DNA of 40,585 bases. It comes from Dehalococcoidia bacterium. GTDB lineage: Bacteria > Chloroflexota > Dehalococcoidia > GIF9 > AB-539-J10. Positions 1 to 8,950 of the stretch are shown piece after piece. Within the stretch, counting starts at the first letter, position 1, and every line of letters starts with the position of its first letter. The position numbers were made by a program, and so were the translations under genes. Under the pieces are notes generated by a model. It had not been told where the DNA came from, ran no database searches, and worked only from the letters and a program-made list of their open reading frames with translations. Location of the stretch: NCBI GenBank assembly GCA_030602785.1, contig JAUVZB010000020.1, positions 1 to 40,585 on the forward strand, written 5' to 3'.

Positions 1-134
1 TCGGTACGAAGGGAGCAGATCGGCCACGGGGCGCAGGAGAACTGAATGCGTACCCTCGGCCTTCGTGAAGTGGTGCACCAACCCTGCCCTACTCTGTGTA
101 GCCTCACCATCAGTGTGGTTATTCCGACAGGCTC

Positions 135-3100
135 CTAGACCCTGCGGGTTCTGAAGATGAGAACGATGACCACGATGATAAGGATGGCGGCCAGCGCAAT
201 CACGACCCAGACCCAAGTGGGAGTGCCGGTGACAGGCTCGGGGAAGTTGATAACGGTCTCAGGAATCTCGGGCGGAGGAGTTGCTTTGGACATAGTCCGG
301 AAGGTGGAGGTGCCCGATTCGCTGAGGACGTTGGAGCCCTTCATGGCATTGACCTGCCACATGTAGGCGGAGTCGTAGTCGAGCTTGGAGCCGAGTACGA
401 AGGAAGTGGCATCGCCGGAGTTGGAGGCGACTTCAGCGCCGGATGCATCCATGAGAATCATCTCGTAGGAAGTTGCATCGGCGACCGCAGTCCAGGTGAA
501 GACGATGTTCTCGAGAGGCACGTTGCTTGCGCCGTCATCGGGAGCGGTGAGCTGAATGGCTCCGCCGGGGCCGGCAGCGATCGTGAATGACCACTTGTCG
601 GACCACCAGGAGCGGTAGATCTCATCGGTCTCGGCGACACGGGCGCGGACGCGCCACCAGTACTGCTGGTTGCAGTCCAGTGTGCCCTCTCCAATGACGA
701 GAGACGGAACACACGGGTCGGAAGGCTTGTAGAAGCTCATCGGGTCTTCGCATGGCTCAAGGACCATGTCGCCACAATCCAGATGGTCAGAGTTGGCCCA
801 TGTGGAGGTGCTGTAGACGATGTGCTTGAAGCCCTCGTCCAGCGCTATCTGGATGTCGTACTCACAGGCATCGCAGAGGCGGTCCCACTCGAGGACGAAG
901 TCCTCGTTGACGCAGGCGCAGGGGTCGGACGGGATGGTCGCGCCATCCTCAACACCGATGAGCTCGGGTCCGCCCTTGGCGAACACGTCGTTGTACTTCC
1001 ACAGTCTGCCGGCGTCGCTGGTGCTGAACTCGGTGTAGCAGCTGTCCCAGCCATCGTAGTAAGAGTCATTCGAATAGGGCAGCACGTCGATGGCCCAGAT
1101 TGTGGAGGCGCCGTCGCTGGCATCGCCGCATATGGCGATGTCGATCGGCTGGCTGACAAACGCAGCACGGGCCCAGAGGCTATCCCAGAGGTAGTCCCAT
1201 GACAGGGCGCCGCAGCAGCTCTGCGCTGCCGGGTTCAGCAGGCGGGCAACGCCACTCATCACTTCGCACCCCGTAACGTTGTACGAGCCGAAGTAGGAGG
1301 CGTACAGGACGCCGCCGGTGGACGTGCTGGTCATGGAGTTGCCATCCGCATCTGAGACGACGATGCCATAGTAGTCGAGGTCACACGCGTTCATGCCCTT
1401 GAAGCTGGCGCCGTCTATGGTGGTGCGGTAGATGCCGTTGTCGCCGCCGGCGACCGCCGCGTAGACGTAGCCGTTGTCATCGAAGTAGGAATCGAACGCG
1501 ACGTGGACTTCACCGGAACCGATGTCGTCCAGCTCGGAGAAGGAGTCGCCGCCATCGTCGGAGTAGGTCACGTCACCAGTGTCGCCAGCGACCAGGACCC
1601 AGTCGCCCTGGCAGATGATGTCGTGGGCAAAGTCGTCGACCTTGGTGTCCGTGGCCGAAGACCAGTGGCGGGCAGTGGTGGTGGACTTGACCATGTCGCC
1701 GTTGAAGTCAACGACGTAGACGGTGGACTCATCGAGGACGGCCATGTCCGCGATTGCATCGAGGCCGGTATTGCGGTCTGTCCAGCACCCGAGGCCGGCG
1801 GGACAGCAGACGCTGCCACCGTCGTTGGATACCCAGACCGTCTCGGTGCCGAGGTCGGCCATGTAGATGGTCTCGGGAACGTTCTCACCGGGAACGAGGC
1901 CAAGGACCATCCACTCCGGACCGCCCATCGGATCACCTTCAAGTTCCTTGTGCCAGATGCGCAGCCATGAGGTGCCGCCATCGCACGACCGCCAGATGCT
2001 GTCGCAGCCGCAGGCCTTGCCTTCTTCGTATAGAAATAGAGGGTTAGCATCCAGTACTTCCACGTTCACGGTCGCGATGTAGAGGCAGGAGCAGGAGGGG
2101 CTGCACTGGTCGCTACCACCGGGGTCGGTGGTAACAGCGACATCAGCGACGAAGTCGATGTCGGTGTCTATGAGGCCTTCCTGGTTCCAGCAGGAACCAA
2201 GCTCACCGGCGTGGCCGCTGATGGAGAAGGCGCTCTCGTCCGACCATCGGCCGACCCAGTGGTCGCCGAACATTCGGCTCTCTCCCTGGGTGCTGGCATA
2301 GACCCAGTCGCCATCGGGAGTCATCCTGACGGTGGCGCAGAACTGACCGCTGGGAGGCTTGGCAGACCAATCCCAGTCGGGACAGCAAACATCGGTTGTC
2401 TCGGACCTGAGCACTTGGATGCCGGCGCAGTGGGGCAAAGCGGGATCCGTGCCGTCACCGCCATACCAGTCCACCAGCTCGTCCATCCTCCAGTCGGAGG
2501 GGAAGGCGAGGCCGACGAGGGTGCGGCCCTCCATGTCGACGTTTCCGTGATAGTCGATTGAGGCGATGTAGGGGTTGTCCTCGTGGTCGAGCATCTCAAG
2601 AGAAAGAGTGGTGTTCTCCACCCAGAAAAGGAACCCGCCATCGTCGACCGTACTCATGGAAACAGGGTTGCCCTCAATTGCATTGACGGCGACCATCAGC
2701 TTGCGGCCGGAGGTGTCATCGCCCATGTAGTCCATCGGCAGGTCGATGTCGCCGAGGTGGCGAACCAGCGGCCCGATGTCCAATACGGAATGGAGACTGC
2801 CGAAGATGGCGGCGAAGAGCGTGTCAACGCCTCGTACAAGAACCGGATAGCCGTCAAACTCTGCCTCGGAGTTCCACGCGTCGATGCTATCCCACGTGCC
2901 TGTCTGGAGCCAGTAAGTCGCAACGGAATCCGGTTCATCGGGTGGCAAATCGCCAACGCACAGTGCGACCAGTGTGTCATCGACATCGAAATTTGGTGAG
3001 AACTCCAGGTCCACAACTGCGTCGCACATCTGCCAACCGGTTCCATAGCCTGCGGCCGGGTCATCAGAGGTGGGCGTGGTCTTGATCCAGTTCGTTGACC

Positions 3101-3827
3101 AGTAGCCGCCAGCCGTGTAGCGCCAGATGGCACCGAGGTCATCTGTGTCATAGTCGGTGGGAAGTTCGCTCAAGGGCGTCCACGTGCCCACAGCTATCTC
3201 GTGCGTGTCATCAACCTCCATCGAGACATCGACGCAGGTGATGAAGCCCTCGACCGTTCCGCAGCCCATGTAGTAGAACTTGCCTGCGCCGTCGTTCGAG
3301 CCCACAACCACAGGGTCTTCATTCGCGTCGTAGCCTGTGATGATCACGAAATCAGGGTCATCCGGCGCTGCGGAAACGGCGGTGAAGTAGACGAAATCGT
3401 CCCAGTCATCACTGGCGTCATAGTCGGGACTGGGCGAGGGAAGATTCTTGGCATCAAGCACCTTGCTTGTCTTGTCGCTCCACGTCACACCACCGTCGGT
3501 GGACTTCCACAACTTCGGTCTGTGCCATCCGTTGTAGAGGTCAGACACACCGTTGACGTTCGCCCACCCGTAGTCCATGCTGTTGCACACGTCGTACCAC
3601 GTGCCGATGGCGTAGATGGCCCTGCCGTCAGCGCCGGTGACATCAAAGTCGGTGATGTCTGAGCCCGGGAGTATGACCAAGTCGTCCTCGGTGGGCGTAC
3701 CCTGCTTCTCCCACTTCGAGGTGCCGGGGTCGGCGCTAACTGAAGGAGCGACGACCAAGGCGCCAAGGATGAAAGAAAGGGCTACGGTCACGTGCAGTGC
3801 ACGTGCGAACCATCTTCCTTTTGTCAT
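135..3827 (-). CDS. Secreted Asp-box beta-propeller surface protein with C-terminal membrane anchor
   Basis: Large exported protein of about 1230 residues. A signal peptide at roughly residues 5-35 ends near VSADPG, and a C-terminal helix (WVWVVIALAAILIIVVIVL) followed by RTRR would anchor it with the bulk outside. The central part carries several Asp-box (BNR) motifs of the type S-x-D-x-G-x-T-W, such as STDGGVTW, SCDGGTSW and SDDGGDSF, typical of sialidase/Vps10-like beta-propellers. Two fibronectin-III-like domains follow in the last 250 residues. It is acidic, rich in Asp and Trp, and unusually rich in cysteine for a secreted bacterial protein, with several CC and CxC motifs. An in-frame GTG lies 9 bases upstream (3836), but the AGGAG site fits the ATG at 3827 with a 7-nt spacer. 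Substrate and role are unknown; adhesion or glycan binding is only a guess. It stands alone behind its own promoter. Confidence 0.85.
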   Translation of the reverse strand: MTKGRWFARALHVTVALSFILGALVVAPSVSADPGTSKWEKQGTPTEDDLVILPGSDITDFDVTGADGRAIYAIGTWYDVCNSMDYGWANVNGVSDLYNGWHRPKLWKSTDGGVTWSDKTSKVLDAKNLPSPSPDYDASDDWDDFVYFTAVSAAPDDPDFVIITGYDANEDPVVVGSNDGAGKFYYMGCGTVEGFITCVDVSMEVDDTHEIAVGTWTPLSELPTDYDTDDLGAIWRYTAGGYWSTNWIKTTPTSDDPAAGYGTGWQMCDAVVDLEFSPNFDVDDTLVALCVGDLPPDEPDSVATYWLQTGTWDSIDAWNSEAEFDGYPVLVRGVDTLFAAIFGSLHSVLDIGPLVRHLGDIDLPMDYMGDDTSGRKLMVAVNAIEGNPVSMSTVDDGGFLFWVENTTLSLEMLDHEDNPYIASIDYHGNVDMEGRTLVGLAFPSDWRMDELVDWYGGDGTDPALPHCAGIQVLRSETTDVCCPDWDWSAKPPSGQFCATVRMTPDGDWVYASTQGESRMFGDHWVGRWSDESAFSISGHAGELGSCWNQEGLIDTDIDFVADVAVTTDPGGSDQCSPSCSCLYIATVNVEVLDANPLFLYEEGKACGCDSIWRSCDGGTSWLRIWHKELEGDPMGGPEWMVLGLVPGENVPETIYMADLGTETVWVSNDGGSVCCPAGLGCWTDRNTGLDAIADMAVLDESTVYVVDFNGDMVKSTTTARHWSSATDTKVDDFAHDIICQGDWVLVAGDTGDVTYSDDGGDSFSELDDIGSGEVHVAFDSYFDDNGYVYAAVAGGDNGIYRTTIDGASFKGMNACDLDYYGIVVSDADGNSMTSTSTGGVLYASYFGSYNVTGCEVMSGVARLLNPAAQSCCGALSWDYLWDSLWARAAFVSQPIDIAICGDASDGASTIWAIDVLPYSNDSYYDGWDSCYTEFSTSDAGRLWKYNDVFAKGGPELIGVEDGATIPSDPCACVNEDFVLEWDRLCDACEYDIQIALDEGFKHIVYSTSTWANSDHLDCGDMVLEPCEDPMSFYKPSDPCVPSLVIGEGTLDCNQQYWWRVRARVAETDEIYRSWWSDKWSFTIAAGPGGAIQLTAPDDGASNVPLENIVFTWTAVADATSYEMILMDASGAEVASNSGDATSFVLGSKLDYDSAYMWQVNAMKGSNVLSESGTSTFRTMSKATPPPEIPETVINFPEPVTGTPTWVWVVIALAAILIIVVIVLIFRTRRV

Positions 3828-4215
3828 TCTATTCACTCCTGGATACCTAATTCTCTTGTTACTTTTCCCTGACCTGGATTCGACTTTCCTTGAGGTCAGG
3901 GGGTCTGTATTCCAACCACTACAAGGTACTTATTACCAACATGCGGCCCGCCTCGTAACCGGGCCTGGCCCTTTCGTCCGTGCCTGCATAGCACATGCCC
4001 GGACCCGGGCTTGATAGTCTCCCCTCTGTTCGGACCGGTCGCTTGTCGCTCCTTCTGCGCTCCATCCCGGGCTCCAACGGTTGGTGAATACCGGGGATGG
4101 AGAGAAAAGCGGGCGAGAGGCCCTCGCTTCGGGACTCAACTCAGTATGCACCACCTCCTTTCAAAGCTATTTGAGCCCTCAGGGACAGCAAAAAGACAAA
4201 CCCCCTCGGGTTCAT
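3828..4215 (-). promoter_or_regulatory. Long structured 5' leader of the surface-protein gene
   Basis: About 388 nt lie between the predicted transcription start near 4215 and the ATG at 3827. Hairpins visible on the transcript strand are a 7-bp stem at 3997-4010 (half-site GCCCGG), a 6-bp stem at 3945-3965 (GGCCCG/CGGGCC), and a perfect 9-bp stem with a 17-nt loop at 3867-3901 (CCCTGACCT/AGGTCAGGG) just before the ribosome-binding site. Near the start, AACCC-GAGG-GGGTT followed by TGTCTTTTT (about 4190-4210) looks like a weak early attenuator. A very strong Shine-Dalgarno sequence (AAAGGAGGT, about 4155-4163) precedes a 73-codon frame (4154-3933) that does not look like a protein and might at most be a leader peptide. 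I recognise no known riboswitch class. Confidence 0.4.
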
Positions 4216-4221
4216 CTTGCC

Positions 4222-4251
4222 AATATATATACGTTGCACCACGGCTGTCAA
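4222..4251 (-). promoter_or_regulatory. Sigma-70-type promoter, TTGACA-18-TATATT
   Basis: On the minus strand a consensus -35 TTGACA (4246-4251) is followed after 18 bp by TATATT (4222-4227) within an AT-rich run that stands out from the GC-rich surroundings. The predicted start is near 4215. It points at the surface-protein gene, with no other gene between. Confidence 0.6.
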
Positions 4252-4278
4252 CAGATCTGGCGAAAGGAAACGACGTTC

Positions 4279-4347
4279 GTGTGGTTCCCGGGGCACGTTG
4301 CACGTGCCCGTGGGGTGGGCATGGACGGTTGGGTGGAATGCCCTGTT
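4279..4347. repeat. Solo REP-like palindromic repeat copy
   Basis: It contains a perfect 8-bp inverted repeat GGGCACGT-TGC-ACGTGCCC (4291-4309), followed by GTGGGGT and later GGTTGGGTGGAATGCCCTGT. The order hairpin, G/T-rich strip, GTTGGGTGG(A/T)AT, CCC-TGT matches the cluster at 9935-10140, where the corresponding strip reads GTTGGGTGGTATTCCCCTGT. I infer a dispersed intergenic repeat family. It lies just upstream of the surface-protein promoter. Confidence 0.5.
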
Positions 4348-4388
4348 TCCGTGTAGATACCATGTTGCCGATCACACTGACATGAGCC

Positions 4389-4408
4389 GGGCCCTTCGCG
4401 AACGGCCC
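4389..4408. other. Near-perfect 20-bp palindrome downstream of dxs
   Basis: GGGCC-C-TTCGCGAA-C-GGCCC is symmetric except for one C/C mismatch pair. It lies about 95 bp beyond the dxs stop codon. There is no T-run on either side, so a simple intrinsic terminator is not supported. It may be an RNA 3' structure or a protein-binding site. Confidence 0.3.
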
Positions 4409-4503
4409 AGTCACCACATCAGATCACGGTTGAAGCCATTGTTGTGGCCACCCGAAACGCCAGCTGCTCGCGGCCGGGCTCCCCCCCCTCACCCTCTCCG
4501 CGG

Positions 4504-6351
4504 CTACACGTGACCGAGTAGCGCCAGGCTCGCCTTCTCGATGCCCTCGGCATCAAGTCCGTATGCTGACAACAAGAGCCCTCTTTCGCCGTGTGGGATG
4601 AACTCGTCGGGCAACGCCACCCGGGCAACCCGGATATCATGCAACCCGGCATCCTGCAGTGCAGCCAGAACCATGGACCCGAACCCGCCGCTGAGAACGT
4701 GCTCCTCCACCGTGACCACTGCCCCATAGTGGCTTGCCTGGCCACAGAGCAGTTCACAATCAAGGGGCCTGGCAAGACACGCGTCCATCACAGCCGCCTC
4801 GATTCCCCGCGAGCGCAGCGCATCCGATGCCTCCAGGGCAGGGCCGACCATCGCCCCCAGCGCGACAATCAGGACGTCCTTGCCGTCCCGGAGCATCTCT
4901 GCCTTGCCATCGTAGGCCGTGGAACCGTGCAGTGGAGCTATAGGGCCGAGCACCCTCGCCCGCGGGTACCGCAGCGCCACCGGTCCGTCAGACCCGACAG
5001 CCCAGCGGAGCATTCGCCGCAGTTGCTCCCCGTCACGCGGCGCAGCCACGGTCATGTGCGGCATCAGCCCGAGATATGCGAGGTCGAAGACCCCCTGGTG
5101 GGTCTTCCCGTCCTCCCCGACAACGCCACTCCTGTCCAGGGCGAACACAACCGGCAAAGCCTGCAGGCAGACATCATGCACCATCTGGTCGAACGCCCTC
5201 TGCAGGAAGGTCGAATAGATGGCCACAACAGGTCTCATACCACCCGCCGCCAGGCCGGCGGCCAGCGTTACCCCATGTTCTTCGGAGATGCCCACATCCA
5301 ACACCCTCCCCGGGAACTCGGCCGCAACTCGTTTCAGGCCTGTACCGTCAAGCATTGCCGCCGTGATGACCACCACGCGCGGGTCCTCGCGGAGCAGACT
5401 CCCTATCGCGTCCGCGAATACGTCGCTGAACGTCTCACCTCCCCTGTCCCGCTCGCCCCTCGGCGCCAGTCCGTGATAGCCGATTGGGTCCGCCTCCGCG
5501 GGCCCGTACCCCTTTCCCTTCTGGGTCACGACGTGCACCACGGTAGCCCTCCGCAGGGTGCGAGCGCGCCGGAGAGAGCTTTCCAGCGACTCGATGTCGT
5601 GACCGTCAACGGGACCGAGATAGGTCAGTCCGAGTTGCTCGAACAGCGTGACAGGGGCGACCACCGCCCTGGCGCCCGCCTTGAGCCTCCTCAGCACCCA
5701 CCTCAGACTTCGTCCTTTCGGAAGCCCGCGCAGAGCGTAATCAATTCGCGACTTGAGCCGCGAGTACAGAGGGCCGGTCCGCAGCATGTGCAGCCGCCGC
5801 GCCAACGAACCCACCGTCGGAGAGATGGACATGCCATTGTCATTCAGGACTACGATGACCCGCGTCCCTGCCTGGCCCACGTGGTTCAACGCCTCGTAGA
5901 GCATCCCGCAGGTCAAGCCGCCGTCACCGACAACGGCAACGACGTCGTGTCTGTCGCCCGCGCGGTCGCGGGCCATTGCCATCCCCATCGCCGCCGAGAT
6001 GCTGGTTCCCGCGTGCCCCGCAACGAACGCGTCGTGCTCGCTCTCCGCCGGCTCCGGAAAACCCGAGAGTCCACCATACTGCCGCAGAGTGCCGAAGAGG
6101 GCGCCCCTTCCAGTGAGAAGCTTGTGCGTGTAGCTCTGGTGCCCTACATCCCAAACGATGCGGTCGACCGGGGAATCGAAGACGCGGTGCAGGGCAACCG
6201 TCAGCTCGACAGCCCCGAGATTCGAGGCGAGATGCCCTCCGGTCTCGGTCACGGTCTGTACGAGCTTTTCCCGCAACTCGGCACACAGCTGCTTCAACTC
6301 ACCGGCGTCGAGCAGCTTCAAGTCCGCGGGGCCGCTCACACGTTCAAGCAC
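4504..6351 (-). CDS. dxs: 1-deoxy-D-xylulose-5-phosphate synthase
   Basis: A thiamine-diphosphate enzyme that condenses pyruvate and glyceraldehyde 3-phosphate to DXP, the first step of the MEP isoprenoid pathway, in the cytosol. The 615 residues match the usual 610-640. Family landmarks in order are GGHLASNLG (38-46), WDVGHQSYTHK (67-77), GHAGTSISAAMG (112-123), the TPP/Mg loop GDGGLTCGM (142-150; usually GDGALTGGM), the catalytic Glu in GISEEHG (about 357; usually AEQHA) and DRSGVVGEDGKTHQG (406-420; usually DRAGLVGEDGPTHQG). The small deviations suggest a divergent but functional enzyme. The start is GTG with GAGGG about 9 bases upstream. It begins 12 bp after the DUF58 gene and is the last gene of the long minus-strand run. 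The geranylgeranyl-reductase-like gene at the head of the run makes a link to isoprenoid metabolism plausible. Confidence 0.95.
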   Translation of the reverse strand: MLERVSGPADLKLLDAGELKQLCAELREKLVQTVTETGGHLASNLGAVELTVALHRVFDSPVDRIVWDVGHQSYTHKLLTGRGALFGTLRQYGGLSGFPEPAESEHDAFVAGHAGTSISAAMGMAMARDRAGDRHDVVAVVGDGGLTCGMLYEALNHVGQAGTRVIVVLNDNGMSISPTVGSLARRLHMLRTGPLYSRLKSRIDYALRGLPKGRSLRWVLRRLKAGARAVVAPVTLFEQLGLTYLGPVDGHDIESLESSLRRARTLRRATVVHVVTQKGKGYGPAEADPIGYHGLAPRGERDRGGETFSDVFADAIGSLLREDPRVVVITAAMLDGTGLKRVAAEFPGRVLDVGISEEHGVTLAAGLAAGGMRPVVAIYSTFLQRAFDQMVHDVCLQALPVVFALDRSGVVGEDGKTHQGVFDLAYLGLMPHMTVAAPRDGEQLRRMLRWAVGSDGPVALRYPRARVLGPIAPLHGSTAYDGKAEMLRDGKDVLIVALGAMVGPALEASDALRSRGIEAAVMDACLARPLDCELLCGQASHYGAVVTVEEHVLSGGFGSMVLAALQDAGLHDIRVARVALPDEFIPHGERGLLLSAYGLDAEGIEKASLALLGHV

Positions 6352-6363
6352 GTTGTCTATCCC

Positions 6364-7983
6364 TCACAATGCCTCCGAGCCGATGTTCAGCACGATGGTC
6401 CGTACTCCCCTCCGCTGCATCTCGCGAATCCCCGTCGCCATCGCCTCGGCGTCATGGCTCATGTTGCTGATAGCGACGCACCATCCGGGAGAGAAGCGGC
6501 GTTGGCCGGCCGCGAGAAGTGAACTGGCCGGGTGCGTACCGACAAGGCCCCTGACTGCCTGTTCCTCCAGGCCAAGTAACTCTCTCAACCGCGCTCCTGC
6601 GTCGCTCCCCACGTCCTGAAGTCGCGCCCTGGCGCGGGCAACATCGTGCAGGCTGGCCACCTTCAGCACCCGGTTCCACCGGGGGCCGGACACGAGTTTC
6701 TTTCCTACGGCAAGCGCCTCCTTCACCAACTCCTTCCCCTCCAGGGGAATACCGAGCACATGAACAGACTCGTCATCATATGAGGCGATTGCGCACCTGA
6801 GTGACATCTGTGCGACAGTCAGTGCCGCGGAAACCAGCTCGTACACAAGGCGGTCTGCCTCATCGGCGTCGGAGACGACAAGATTCACAGCTATAAGTCC
6901 AACCGGGTTGGAATCATCAGCGTAGGTTTTCACAGTGAGCTTCTGCAGCTTCGCCGTGTGTTTCCAGTCCACATCCCTGGCGCTGTCCCCCGGGGCATAG
7001 AGACGGCTGGAAACGTACTCCACCCCTCCTCCCGAAGAGAGGAAACGATGCACCGCGCCTGATAGTGCCGGCGCAGAGAGCCCCCTGACATTCCCCCTCC
7101 CCTCCAGGAAGACACGGGCCGCCCGCCGGGCGACCCGCGCCCGCGGAATCACATCGACGTGCAGCACCGTCAACTCCTGTCTCACGCACACCAGACCCCA
7201 GCTGTCCGAGACCACCGACACCACTCTGACAACCGTTGGGCCTCCAAGGGAAGGCGTGACTTCCACCATCAGCGTCACGCTTGACGACTCCAGGCTGAAA
7301 CGCTCCGGCGTCACCACGACATTTTCCGCAGCGCTGCCAAGCCACGCATGCACACGCGCTGCATCTCGAGACACCACCGGAACGTGAGCCTTCACCGGCT
7401 TCCCCACGACCACAGAAACCAGGGCGGCGTCCACACGTAGCGGACCTCCCCTCAGACGCCTGGCCCCGACAAGCGCTCCGCCGGACAACAGGAGTCCCAG
7501 CAGGCCACAGCCATACAGCAACGTAGTAGACGACACGAAGACCGCGAATACTCCCAATGCCACCAGCGCGAACAGAACAGAGCGCCCGAGGCGCGACAGC
7601 GCCGGTCGCTCGTCAGCCCGGTCCGGAATTGTCATGCGCGCCATCCCCTGCAGCCCTGCGGCCACCGACGGCAGCGCAGGCACCGCTGCAAGGGCAGCCG
7701 CTGCTCCCTGCTCCGGCTGCAGCACAATGGGAATGACCAGCACACACGTGACGCTCGTCACCAGGCTGCCGGGGCGCCACGGCAGCAGCACGCACACAGC
7801 GTGAGCGCCGGCCAGAACCAGGGCAGCAATAGCGGTAGTAAGCACGTCAAGCTGCGAGCCGACAACGAGTACGACCGCCGGGTACAGCAGAAGGAGTGTG
7901 GCGGCAGGGCGACGGAGACGCGGAATCAGGGAGAGTGCATGTATCGCGGTCAATGACTCGGTCCTGCGTTCGTCCGGATTCAC
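6364..7983 (-). CDS. DUF58 domain membrane protein (MoxR partner)
   Basis: About 539 residues. The N-terminal part has several hydrophobic segments (for example PAATLLLLYPAVVLVVG and SVLFALVALGVFAVFV). A central beta-rich region follows, then the DUF58 signature with R-x-Y-x-x-G-D and D-V-D-W-K-H-T-A (SRLYAPGD, RDVDWKHTAKLQKLTVK), near residues 315-345. The C-terminal half resembles a von Willebrand A fold. DUF58 proteins almost always accompany MoxR ATPases, as here, and are thought to be remodelled or activated by them in envelope biogenesis; the exact role is unknown. The frame is open to 8070, but that would overlap moxR by 59 bp, so I chose the GTG at 7983, 28 bp after the moxR stop. The start is uncertain. 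Confidence 0.8.
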   Translation of the reverse strand: MNPDERRTESLTAIHALSLIPRLRRPAATLLLLYPAVVLVVGSQLDVLTTAIAALVLAGAHAVCVLLPWRPGSLVTSVTCVLVIPIVLQPEQGAAAALAAVPALPSVAAGLQGMARMTIPDRADERPALSRLGRSVLFALVALGVFAVFVSSTTLLYGCGLLGLLLSGGALVGARRLRGGPLRVDAALVSVVVGKPVKAHVPVVSRDAARVHAWLGSAAENVVVTPERFSLESSSVTLMVEVTPSLGGPTVVRVVSVVSDSWGLVCVRQELTVLHVDVIPRARVARRAARVFLEGRGNVRGLSAPALSGAVHRFLSSGGGVEYVSSRLYAPGDSARDVDWKHTAKLQKLTVKTYADDSNPVGLIAVNLVVSDADEADRLVYELVSAALTVAQMSLRCAIASYDDESVHVLGIPLEGKELVKEALAVGKKLVSGPRWNRVLKVASLHDVARARARLQDVGSDAGARLRELLGLEEQAVRGLVGTHPASSLLAAGQRRFSPGWCVAISNMSHDAEAMATGIREMQRRGVRTIVLNIGSEAL

Positions 7984-8011
7984 TCTCGGAAGACCCCCGA
8001 CACGCCGGTCC

Positions 8012-8950
8012 TCACAACTCCCTGGGGACAGGCACCTCTTCGACCGCCGCACGGAGCACGCTCTCCACACTCACATCGGCGGCCTCCGCCTCTGCAGTCA
8101 GCACAACGCGGTGAAAGGCGATATACGGAAGAAGGTACTTGATGTCGTCCGGAAGCACGTAGTCGCGCCCCTCAAGCAGCGCCAGTGCACGCCCCGCCTT
8201 GTAGAGTCCAATCGTGGCCCTGGGGCTCAACGGCTCCATTACGGCCTCGCCCCGCCGCACATGCTCAACAAGGGCCAGGGCGTAGTCCACGACGGCATCG
8301 GAGACGTGAATCGCCACCACCTCCTCCCGCAGGGCCAGGATGTCCGCGGGGTTCGCAACAGCCGTCACGTCGCCTTTCTCAATGGCATCGATTCCAGTCA
8401 GGACGCGCCTCTCCTCCTCGATGGTCGGGAGGCCACTCCACACCCTGAGAAGGAAACGGTCCGCCTGTACCGCTGTCAGCGGATATGTCCCCGGGCCGCC
8501 ATAGGGCAACTGACATCCGACCACCATCAGCGGCCGCGGCAGCGAGTGCGTTACGCCGTCCACCGTTACCTGCCCTTCCTGCATCGCCTCAAGTAGAGCC
8601 GCTTGCGTTCTCGGAGTGGTACGGTTCAACTCATCCGCCAGCACGAAGTTCGCGAACAACGGCCCCTTGATGAAGCTGGAGCCGCCGTTCGGTTGGTACA
8701 AGTAGAACCCTGTCACGTCGCTCGGCAGCGTATCCGGGGCGAACTGTATCCTCTTGAAGTCCCCGCCAAGGGCGTGCGCAAAGACCCTGGCCGTGGTCGT
8801 CTTGGCCGTACCCGGCAAACCTTCCACCAGCACATGTCCACCCGAGAGCAAGCCCACCAGCAGCAGCTTCTTCAGTTCCACCTTGCCGACCACGACACGG
8901 TCGACCTCCTCCACAATGCGCCGGGAAACCTCCAGCAACTCAGTTCTCAT
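8012..8950 (-). CDS. MoxR-family AAA+ ATPase
   Basis: A 312-residue AAA+ ATPase of the MoxR branch. Walker A is GLPGTAKT (44-51), Walker B is FVLADE (102-107), and the MoxR-typical LNRTTPRTQAALLEAMQE follows directly. The C-terminal lid contains SPRATIGLYKAGRALA and LPDDIKYLLPYIAFHR, characteristic of the family. MoxR proteins act as chaperone-like ATPases on partner proteins containing vWA or DUF58 domains. The ATG at 8950 overlaps the end of the DUF4350 gene by 11 bp, and the DUF58 gene follows after 28 bp, so the three are probably co-translated. The substrate cannot be named from sequence. Confidence 0.92.
   Translation of the reverse strand: MRTELLEVSRRIVEEVDRVVVGKVELKKLLLVGLLSGGHVLVEGLPGTAKTTTARVFAHALGGDFKRIQFAPDTLPSDVTGFYLYQPNGGSSFIKGPLFANFVLADELNRTTPRTQAALLEAMQEGQVTVDGVTHSLPRPLMVVGCQLPYGGPGTYPLTAVQADRFLLRVWSGLPTIEEERRVLTGIDAIEKGDVTAVANPADILALREEVVAIHVSDAVVDYALALVEHVRRGEAVMEPLSPRATIGLYKAGRALALLEGRDYVLPDDIKYLLPYIAFHRVVLTAEAEAADVSVESVLRAAVEEVPVPREL

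Noticed and set aside
3933-4154. 73-codon minus-strand frame after that Shine-Dalgarno sequence
   Set aside because: The start abuts the ribosome-binding site with no spacing, and the composition is not protein-like; kept only as a possible leader peptide in the leader entry.
4150-4163. CACCTCCTTTC on the plus strand, like the 3' end of 16S rRNA
   Set aside because: No other 16S sequence lies upstream; on the minus strand it is simply a strong Shine-Dalgarno sequence.
4591-6522. Plus-strand open frame of 643 codons opposite dxs
   Set aside because: It mirrors a clear dxs gene; the translation is Arg/Pro/His-rich without domains, the usual shadow in GC-rich DNA.
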